From the NCBI RefSeq assembly GCF_000966975.1, contig NZ_JZWV01000537.1:1-6677 (forward strand): 6,677 nucleotides of DNA, in the 5' to 3' direction. Made by a program: the position numbers and the translations under genes. Of the stretch, positions 1 to 4,726 are shown in pieces. The notes below the pieces were generated by a model. It did no database searches and was not told where the DNA came from. It worked only from the letters and a program-made list of their open reading frames with translations. The number at the start of each line of letters is the position of its first letter. The stretch's first letter is position 1. Origin of the DNA: Streptomyces katrae. GTDB taxonomy: Bacteria > Actinomycetota > Actinomycetes > Streptomycetales > Streptomycetaceae.

Positions 1-99
1 GTTGAAGTCCCCGACCACGCTCACCGGCCCGGCGGGGGTGTCCTCGGGCAGGCGGAAGGTGACCTGGGTACGGCCCTTGACCTGCTTGCGTTCCAGCAT
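1..99 (-). CDS. Isoamylase early-set domain protein, N-terminal 33 codons (partial)
   Basis: The minus strand reads from an ATG at 99-97 to the left edge with no stop. The start MLERKQVKGRTQVTF is followed by RLPEDTPAGPVSVVGDFN. This is the first beta-strand pair of the small isoamylase early-set (E-set/CBM48-like) proteins common in Streptomyces, where a V-x-V-V-G-x-F-N stretch precedes the W/P-rich carbohydrate-contact region. Family members are about 100 residues long and are presumed to bind alpha-glucan or to be remnants of glycogen-enzyme domains; no catalytic role is known. The start is supported by GGAGA at 110-106, six bases before the ATG. The rest of the gene lies outside the window, so domain completeness cannot be judged. 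The family call rests on recognition of a short segment. Confidence 0.8.
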   Translation of the reverse strand, partial: MLERKQVKGRTQVTFRLPEDTPAGPVSVVGDFN

Positions 100-144
100 A
101 GGAAGTCTCCATCGAAGAAGGCGTCGAAAAAGGGGCTTGCGCAT

Positions 145-231
145 CCTCGCCCTGTGCGAGGTCCGTCCCGGGTGGGACGTGCCGCGCGCGGGCGCGGGGT
201 CGGTGGGCTGGCCGTCCGGCACGGCGTGCCG
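145..231. other. Cluster of three short perfect hairpins in the 100-345 intergenic stretch
   Basis: I see no convincing gene between 100 and 345. The stretch contains three perfect inverted repeats. CCTCGC/GCGAGG lies at 145-150 and 156-161 with a 5-nt loop. CGTCCC/GGGACG lies at 164-169 and 174-179 with a 4-nt loop. CGGCAC/GTGCCG lies at 217-222 and 226-231 with a 3-nt loop. On the minus strand they follow the STAS pseudogene, and the last is succeeded by a T5 tract at 131-127, about 14 nt beyond the stem. They could end STAS transcription or shape the leader of the early-set gene. Short GC-rich hairpins arise easily by chance in this base composition. Confidence 0.35.
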
Positions 232-345
232 TATCCCGGCCTGGTGGAGGGCTGCGCCTGCTGGCATGAGTGCGGCGGGCTCGGAGTTTTGACAGACCGG
301 TGGCCTGGTGGCGGATCTGGCGGGGAGCCTGGTGTGGGGTGCTGG

Positions 346-752
346 TCAGGTGTGGGTGGGCCAGCCGGTGGTCGTGTCCGTCTGGTTGCGGGCGTGGTGG
401 GCGCGTTCTTGGAGGAGGCGGCGGAAGCCTGGCAGCGTGTAGCGGTCGCCGCACGCGGTGCCGGGGCCGGGGATCCCGGCGACGTCGGCCATCAGGTGTT
501 GGGGCTGGGGCTGCCAGCCGACCACCAGTGCGCGCAGGCCTGCCAGTTCGGCGTGCTGGTGCAGGTGCAGCAGGTGCAGCAACCCGTCGACGTCCATGAA
601 TCGGATGCCGTGGACGTCGGGCATCAGGTCGCGCTCACGCCCGCTGATGGCGTCCAGCGTCACCCGGAGAGGATCGCCAGCATCGTGGTCGGGGGGCCGC
701 TGATCGCGGCCAGGACCGTAGGGCCGCGGCGCTGGAGGCCGATGGTGATCAA
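346..752 (-). pseudogene. STAS-domain (anti-anti-sigma-like) protein, frameshifted in a C6 run
   Basis: A TTG at 752-750 follows GGGAGGAG (766-759) at six bases, an excellent ribosome site. It opens with LITIGLQRRGPTVLAAISG, a typical STAS first strand, but this frame stops at 660 after 30 codons. From 690 the next frame continues with DHDAGDPLRVTLDAI, then GIRFMDVDGLLHLL and LRALVVGWQPQPQHLM, the core strands and helices of a STAS domain, ending at a TGA at 346. The switch falls in the run at 691-696 (six C on the coding strand); a seventh C would give one 135-residue protein, the normal size for a single STAS domain. STAS proteins of this type bind anti-sigma kinases (RsbW/SpoIIAB type) and release sigma factors. 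Here the phosphorylatable Ser of the DSSG motif is Asp (D-V-D-G, Asp56 of the restored protein). The last 15 or so residues are low-complexity. Either a pseudogene or a base-calling error. Confidence 0.75.
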
Positions 753-862
753 GTGAGTCTCCTCCCGGCCGCAGGCACCGGACCCTGGGCTCTCCCATCC
801 TGGCGGGTGGTTCCTCCGAATGGGTGCCAGGGCGCGCTGGGAGCCGGCCGTCGATACCAGGG

Positions 863-888
863 CCCCGAACGTCGGACCGTCTTCGGGG
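863..888. terminator. Possible stem-loop between two minus-strand genes
   Basis: CCCCGAA at 863-869 pairs perfectly with TTCGGGG at 882-888 across a 12-nt loop. It sits downstream of the 917-1189 gene and upstream of the STAS start on the minus strand, so it could separate the two transcripts. There is no following T-tract; many actinomycete terminators lack one. The rest of 753-916 shows nothing I can name. Confidence 0.3.
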
Positions 889-916
889 GGTAGGGCGCGC
901 CATTACAGGACGGGGG

Positions 917-1189
917 TTAGGGCGGTGACGGCGGCACCGAGGAACCAGGCCAGGCGTCCGTGGACGCGGGCGAGGCGACGGCCAGGACGGCGAGGACTTC
1001 CCGCAGCCGCTCCAGGCGTTCGGTCGCAGGCAGTGCCTGCTGGGCGTGCGGCGTGCCGATGGCTTGGTGGAGGTCGGCGGCGGCCTTCGCGGCAAGGGCG
1101 CGGTCGGCGGGAGTAGGGGCCCATGCCTGGTCGTGGATCTCGCGTTCGGCTTCCTCCGCCAGGACCTCGATCATCCTTCGCAGCTCCAT
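917..1189 (-). CDS. Small Ala/Glu-rich hypothetical protein (90 aa as read)
   Basis: I do not recognise the family. The ATG at 1189-1187 starts MELRRMIEVLAEEAERE, followed by an Ala-rich, charged, probably all-helical stretch (residues 1-70, including ERLERLREVLAVLAVA). No signal peptide or catalytic motif is visible. The upstream ribosome site is modest (AGGG, 1199-1196). A palindrome lies just ahead at 1205-1217. The last 18 residues as read are Pro/Ser-rich and look unlike the rest. Adding one base near 968-973 would switch to a frame reading ARVHGRLAWFLGAAVTAL and stopping at 903, giving 95 residues with a hydrophobic tail and strongly G/C third positions. The annotated 3' end may therefore be wrong. 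It shares orientation with the STAS gene downstream, 164 bases away, but nothing shows that they work together. Confidence 0.55.
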   Translation of the reverse strand: MELRRMIEVLAEEAEREIHDQAWAPTPADRALAAKAAADLHQAIGTPHAQQALPATERLERLREVLAVLAVASPASTDAWPGSSVPPSPP

Positions 1190-1204
1190 CCCGTCACCCT
1201 AGGC

Positions 1205-1217
1205 CACACCCGGTGTG
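1205..1217. promoter_or_regulatory. Palindrome CACACC-C-GGTGTG ahead of the 917-1189 gene
   Basis: This is a perfect 6+1+6 inverted repeat, 15 bases upstream of the ATG at 1189. Its position, between where a promoter and a ribosome site would lie, fits an operator or a leader element. The remainder of 1218-1437 contains only a short tandem GAACGG repeat near 1273-1285 and no gene I can support. No -10/-35 pair stands out. Confidence 0.3.
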
Positions 1218-1437
1218 CTGACCGGGGGCCGGGCCATTGAGCATGGCGGTCAGGTAGGGAGACGGACGGCAAGAACGGGAACGGGAACTCACCCGAAGTG
1301 GCTCCGGGCCGCCCGGTATCCGGGGCCGCAGGCGGGTAGGTCCCCTCGATGAAGCTCCCTCCGCATCCTGCCCAGTCTGCGGCCCCCCGCCTCATCCAGG
1401 GCCTTTTCCGAAAGTGGCTGAAGATGTGGAAAGTCGT

Positions 1438-1719
1438 TCAGAGGCCGCGGATGGCCTTGTCCAGGTCGGATCCGTAGGAGGCCCAGCAGATCACTGAGCC
1501 GTCATCGTCGAGCTGTCCCATGAACCACTCACCGTCGTCCCTCACGAGGCACAAGTCGTGGAACGCAAGAATCACATCGGGCCGGAGCGGTTCGTAGTCG
1601 CCCTGACCGGCCACCTCAAGAACTACGAGCCGATCGAATGAGAGCGAGATGGCGCTTGGGTCTCCGGAAAGAGCGCGCACACGCTCGATCGTCCATCCGG
1701 TGGGGAGTTCTGAGTTCAC
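1438..1719 (-). CDS. Hypothetical protein, 93 aa, complete
   Basis: A GTG at 1719-1717 opens a 93-residue frame ending with TGA at 1440-1438. I cannot name the family. The composition is that of a real soluble protein: mixed hydrophobic strands (ISLSFDRLVVLEVAG, residues 24-38), then PDVILAFHDLCLVRDDGEWFM (split around residues 48-68) and a C-terminal DDGSVICWASYGSDLDKAI. The many Asp residues, the Trp residues and the absence of a signal peptide suggest a small cytoplasmic alpha/beta protein such as an immunity-like or SMI1-like fold; that is a guess. The ribosome site is weak (GGA about 12 bases before the GTG). Only 27 bases separate the start from the stop of the transposase upstream, so the insertion sequence probably replaced its native promoter and could have trimmed its 5' end. 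Confidence 0.7.
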   Translation of the reverse strand: MNSELPTGWTIERVRALSGDPSAISLSFDRLVVLEVAGQGDYEPLRPDVILAFHDLCLVRDDGEWFMGQLDDDGSVICWASYGSDLDKAIRGL

Positions 1720-1746
1720 CGGGGTATCGTTCCAGGAGACCGCCCG

Positions 1747-2623
1747 TCACAGCCACTCGTTAGGGACTGCGACCAGCACGGTTGCCTCGCAGCGGACGGC
1801 GAGCTTGTCGTAGCGCGTGGCGACAGCGCGGTGTCTCTTGAGGCGGTTGATGCCGCACTCGACCGCGTGGCGCTGGCGGTAGTCGGTCAGCTCGAAATGC
1901 GGCGGCCGGCCACCACGGGAGCCGAGCTTCTGGCGGTTGCGTGCCTGGTCGGCCTTGTCCGGGATGGTGCAGCGGATCCCCCGGCGGCGCAGGTAGGAAC
2001 GGTTCTTGCGGGAGGCGTACGCCTCGTCTGCGCGGACCCGATCGGGGCGGACGCGTGGCCGGCCCGGCCCGATGCGGGGCACGCGGACCTTCTCCAGCAT
2101 GGGTTCGAACTACGGCGAGTCCCCGCGCTGTCCTGCCGTGATCACGATCGACATGGGCTTTTGGCCCTGCTCGACGGCCAAGTGGAGCTTGGTGGTGAAC
2201 CCACCGCGCGAGCGTCCCAGCCCGTGATCACCAGGCTCGGTGAAGATGCCGCCCGGTGGTTCCTTCTGCAGGTCGCCCTGCTTGCGGGCCCCGGCCGCGC
2301 GCTGATGGGCGCGGCAGACCGTGGACTCGACGCTCAGGCCCCACGTGATCGCTCCCTTGCGCGTCGGCCAGGGACTGGAGGCGTGTGAGGATCCGGTGCC
2401 AGGTGCCGTCCCGCTGCCACCGGCGGAATAGGTCGTAGACCCGGTTCCACGGCCCGTATTCAACCGGGATATCCCGCCATGGAACACCGCTACGGACCCG
2501 GAATCGTATGCCGTCGATCAACTGGCGCCGAGGCCAGACAGGCGGCCTCCCCGCCCTGATGCCCTTCGGCAACAGCGGCTCCAGCCCCGCCCACTGCTCG
2601 TCTGTGAGATCTCCCCGTCCCAT
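1747..2623 (-). pseudogene. IS5-family DDE transposase, frameshift plus amber codon
   Basis: Pieced together, the product is about 291 residues. Residues 1-88 (ATG at 2623) read MGRGDLTDEQW, then GRPPVW, GVPWRDIP and YDLFRRWQRDGTW, the helix-rich N-terminal DUF4096-like region of Streptomyces IS5 transposases. The frame then shifts by one base at about 2357-2362: the continuation KGAITW starts at 2358. It runs through CRAHQRAAGARKQGDLQ to GQRGDSP, where TAG at 2112-2110 replaces an expected Gln codon. The same frame resumes with [10 protein letters not shown] and finishes with ATRYDKLAV and NEWL at 1750. Catalytic residues expected in the family are Asp, Asp, Glu. The first, in V-D-S-T, is Glu here (V-E-S-T, residue 99, codon 2328-2326); the later Asp199 (RADEAY) and Glu255 (HAVECG) remain. 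Some IS5 relatives use a programmed frameshift, but the nonsense codon and active-site change make an inactive relic more likely. Confidence 0.88.
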
Positions 2624-2626
2624 GAC

Positions 2627-2642
2627 CTGTGATCATTCACAG
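2627..2642. repeat. Inverted repeat CTGTGA-TCAT-TCACAG next to transposase start
   Basis: A perfect 6-bp inverted repeat with a 4-nt centre ends three bases upstream of the transposase ATG (2623-2621). In the transcript it would fold directly before the start and could hide the ribosome site, a common way of keeping IS translation low. It may instead belong to the terminal repeat of the element. Confidence 0.45.
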
Positions 2643-2826
2643 CCCAAGATCCATTTTCGATACACGACCCAGCCGGAGGGAGGCCGACCGGGCTGGGCAG
2701 CTGCGCTGGTTGGGGTGCGGGTAGCCCGTGCCGATCGGCGCCGTCCGACTTCCGCCGCCGGGCCCCTGACAGCTCGGGAGGCTGGGATGGAGGCGGATCG
2801 GCGGAGAACGGGCTGTCACGCACTTC
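2643..2826. other. Intergenic remainder with no supportable gene
   Basis: Between the insertion sequence and the kinase fragment there is no frame with recognisable protein sequence. The first 30 bases (2643-2670) are noticeably less GC-rich than their surroundings. On the minus strand the frame that follows the kinase fragment stays open here, but it reads Pro/Ser/Arg-rich sequence with no kinase motifs, so the fragment seems to end near 2827. Confidence 0.4.
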
Positions 2827-2947
2827 CGTACGCAGGCCGCCGAAGCCGGCGAGCAGGACGTGACCGTCACCGGGGCATCATGTTCGCCGGCTTCACGTCA
2901 CGGTGCACGATGTCCAGCCGGTGCGCCGCGTCCAACGCGCGGAGCAG
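2827..2947 (-). pseudogene. Fragment of a Ser/Thr protein kinase (catalytic loop to mutated DFG)
   Basis: Reading the minus strand from 2947 gives LLRALDAAHRLDIVHRDVK and then PANMM. This is the helix-E end and the H-R-D-x-K-P-x-N catalytic loop of a bacterial Hanks-type kinase (HRD at 2905-2897). At the run 2875-2872 (four C on this strand) the frame stops almost at once with TGA at 2869. Dropping one C continues as PGDGHVLLAGFGGLRTE, which matches the strand and metal-binding DFG segment, but the Asp is Gly (GFG, 2847-2839). About 40 residues are recognisable. The N-lobe and the C-lobe after the DFG are absent on both sides. The fragment differs in sequence from both plus-strand kinases, so it looks like the remains of a third, divergently oriented kinase gene, possibly cut up by the neighbouring insertion sequence. 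Confidence 0.72.
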
Positions 2948-2988
2948 AGGTTGAGACGATTCGCCAGGCCGCGGCTTGTGCGGGATTC

Positions 2989-3000
2989 CAGGAGCTCCTG
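2989..3000. promoter_or_regulatory. 12-bp palindrome CAGGAGCTCCTG, candidate operator
   Basis: This perfect palindrome lies 22 bases upstream of the candidate -10 box at 3023-3028 and 76 bases upstream of the kinase start. That places it at the edge of the -35 position, where a repressor or activator could act. The sequence shows only the symmetry; binding is inferred. Confidence 0.35.
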
Positions 3001-3022
3001 CGGGCGGCTTTCCGCTCGTCTG

Positions 3023-3028
3023 TATGAT
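3023..3028 (+). promoter_or_regulatory. Candidate -10 box TATGAT for the kinase operon
   Basis: TATGAT matches the housekeeping -10 consensus at five of six positions and lies 48 bases ahead of the first kinase ATG. No good -35 hexamer is seen 17-19 bases upstream, so if it is real it is probably weak or activator-dependent. Confidence 0.35.
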
Positions 3029-3076
3029 CCTCTCGCTCCAGGACCTGAAGGTTCGCCACGGGAGGGGAAGGCCTGC

Positions 3077-4726
3077 ATGGGTGCAACAGGGCTGTCCAAG
3101 CCGTTGGACATAGGGCCGTTCCGGGCGGTTGCCGAACTCGGGCAGGGGGGCATGGGGCGCGTTCTGCTCGGCGTGGGCCCCGACGGCCGCCTCGCCGCGG
3201 TGAAGCAGGTGCACCCGGAGCTGGCCGAGGACCCGGGGTTCCGGGCCCGCTTCCGGCGTGAGGTGGCGGCTTCGCGCAAGGTGTCGGGGGCTTTTACCGC
3301 CGCCGTGCTGGACGCCGACGCCGACGCCCACTCACCATGGCTGGCATCGGTGTTCGTGCCGGGCCCCACGCTGAGCCAGGCCACCGACGCGGCGGGCCCG
3401 TTACCCGAGGAGGCGGTGAGGCTGCTCGCGGCGGGCTTGGCGCAGGCACTGGTCGACGTGCACCGGTCCGGCCTGATCCACCGTGACCTGAAGCCGTCCA
3501 ACGTGCTCCTTGCCGAGGATGGGGTACGCGTCATCGACTTCGGCATCGCGCGAGCCGTCGAGGGGCATACCAGGCTCACCCACACCGGCGCCGTGGTGGG
3601 TTCGCCGCCCTTCATGGCGCCCGAACAGGTCCAGGGGCGCGCATTGACCGGTGCCGCCGACGTGTTCTCGCTCGGTTCGACGCTGGTGATGGCATGCACG
3701 GGCAGGCCGCCCTTCGCGGGTTCGTCGGTGCCGGGAGTGCTCTACAACGTCGCGCACGGCGCCCCCGACCTGGACGCGGTGCCGCGGGTGCTGCGGTCTT
3801 TCATCGAGCCGTGTTTGGCCAAAGACCCGGCGCAGCGTCCGTCGCCACTGGAACTCCTCGCGGCGATCGGGACGGTGACAGCCACGTCCGGGATGTGGCC
3901 CGAGGCGGTGCGCCGCCTCGCGACCGAGCAGCGGGCGGAGATCGACCAGCTGGTCGCCGGGCCTGCCGCGTCCTCTGCTCCCGACGTCAGCGAGCGGGGC
4001 CGGGTCCTGTTTCCGCTCGCTGCGTCCCTGCCGCCTTCCCCGCCCGCCCCGCTTGCAGCTGTGCACCGTCACAAGCGCACCTGGTGGCTGGCGGGCGCTG
4101 CCGCGGTGTCGGCGGTCGCCGTGGTGACTGCCCTGAACTTCCTGCCCCCGGACGGCAAGGGCGGAACTGGGGAAGGCGGCGGGACGGGGGGAGCCCCGCG
4201 GAAGACCGACGCCGCAGTGCCCAGCGAAAGAGGACCCGTCCCGACCCCCGGGACGACGCCCCTGTCGAGAGTCGGCGACAAGTACACCCAGCGGGTGCCG
4301 TCGTGCCAGGACGCCAAGGGTACGGTGGAGCTGCCTCCAGGCTACGGAGATCCGTTCGGCAACATTGAGGCCGCCGGTGATACGCCCGAGGAATCCAACC
4401 AGTGCTCTTGGAGTGACCGGTACGGAGACAAGGTCTTCGTCTCCTGGGACCGCCACCTCTCGGAAGCCGGCAAGACCGGAGCGGAGCTGGCGAAGCAGGC
4501 CTACGAGAGCAGCTACGCCTCCGCCTGGCAGTCCTACGAGCGTGCTGACCTCGGGGTCGGCGAGGAAGCCTACTGGCAGCGAGGCAAGGCCTATCTCTAC
4601 GCCCGGGACGTCAACCTCAAGCTCAGCGTCGCCGTAGAGGGCAGCAGGTACACCGTGGACGAGGCCAGGGACATTGCGAAGGCCGCGGGGAAGTCGGCTC
4701 TGAAGCTGGCGGAGGCCCGACGGTGA
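3077..4726 (+). CDS. Receptor-type Ser/Thr protein kinase, AfsK-like catalytic domain (kinase 1)
   Basis: A 549-residue membrane kinase. The ATG at 3077 is preceded by GGAGGGG (3061-3067). The frame is open further upstream (to a GTG at 2903), but that extension is Arg-rich, overlaps the promoter region and has no kinase sequence. All Hanks-kinase motifs are present: glycine loop GQGGMG (22-27), Lys43 in AVK, Glu62 in the C-helix, HRDLKPSN (135-142), DFG (154-156), APE (181-183), DVFSLG (195-200) and Arg254. Thr165, Thr168 and Thr170 in the activation loop are likely autophosphorylation sites; S. coelicolor AfsK has an equivalent TRLTMT stretch. After a Pro-rich linker comes one membrane helix (about 335-356), a Gly-rich tether and an external domain (about 400-549) with Cys410 and Cys443, which could form a disulfide. 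The external domain resembles DUF3558-like lipoprotein folds only loosely; its ligand is unknown. It is coupled to kinase 2 by a 4-base overlap. Confidence 0.95.
   Translation: MGATGLSKPLDIGPFRAVAELGQGGMGRVLLGVGPDGRLAAVKQVHPELAEDPGFRARFRREVAASRKVSGAFTAAVLDADADAHSPWLASVFVPGPTLSQATDAAGPLPEEAVRLLAAGLAQALVDVHRSGLIHRDLKPSNVLLAEDGVRVIDFGIARAVEGHTRLTHTGAVVGSPPFMAPEQVQGRALTGAADVFSLGSTLVMACTGRPPFAGSSVPGVLYNVAHGAPDLDAVPRVLRSFIEPCLAKDPAQRPSPLELLAAIGTVTATSGMWPEAVRRLATEQRAEIDQLVAGPAASSAPDVSERGRVLFPLAASLPPSPPAPLAAVHRHKRTWWLAGAAAVSAVAVVTALNFLPPDGKGGTGEGGGTGGAPRKTDAAVPSERGPVPTPGTTPLSRVGDKYTQRVPSCQDAKGTVELPPGYGDPFGNIEAAGDTPEESNQCSWSDRYGDKVFVSWDRHLSEAGKTGAELAKQAYESSYASAWQSYERADLGVGEEAYWQRGKAYLYARDVNLKLSVAVEGSRYTVDEARDIAKAAGKSALKLAEARR

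Larger units (their letters stand above)
1747..2642 (-). mobile_element. Decayed IS5-family insertion sequence, ends approximate
   Basis: The span is set by the transposase reading frame (1747-2623) plus the inverted repeat just ahead of its start. Elements of this type are close to 0.9 kb, which matches. I could not identify convincing terminal inverted repeats or a target duplication. The hexamer CTGTGA/TCACAG occurs at both ends: over the transposase stop at 1747-1752, and twice, inverted, at 2627-2642. This may be a trace of the termini. Because the transposase is inactivated, any movement would need an active copy elsewhere. Confidence 0.7.

Noticed and set aside
154..756. A 200-codon plus-strand frame
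   Set aside because: It lies opposite the STAS gene, has a Gly/Val/Arg-biased composition, and has no recognisable domain.
346..1095. Long STAS frame extended up to an ATG at 1095 (249 codons)
   Set aside because: The part beyond 690 is Pro/Arg-rich, runs antiphase to the 917-1189 gene, and lacks STAS sequence; the TTG at 752 with a strong ribosome site is the better start.
1273..1285. Tandem GAACGG repeat
   Set aside because: Only two units, in non-coding sequence; too short to interpret.
1720..2680. Terminal inverted repeats and target duplication of the IS
   Set aside because: Beyond the shared hexamer CTGTGA/TCACAG I could not align the two ends convincingly, so the element boundaries are left approximate.
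2903..3076. Upstream GTG start extending kinase 1 by 58 codons
   Set aside because: The extension is Arg-rich, overlaps the candidate promoter, palindrome and kinase remnant, and has no ribosome site as good as that of ATG 3077.
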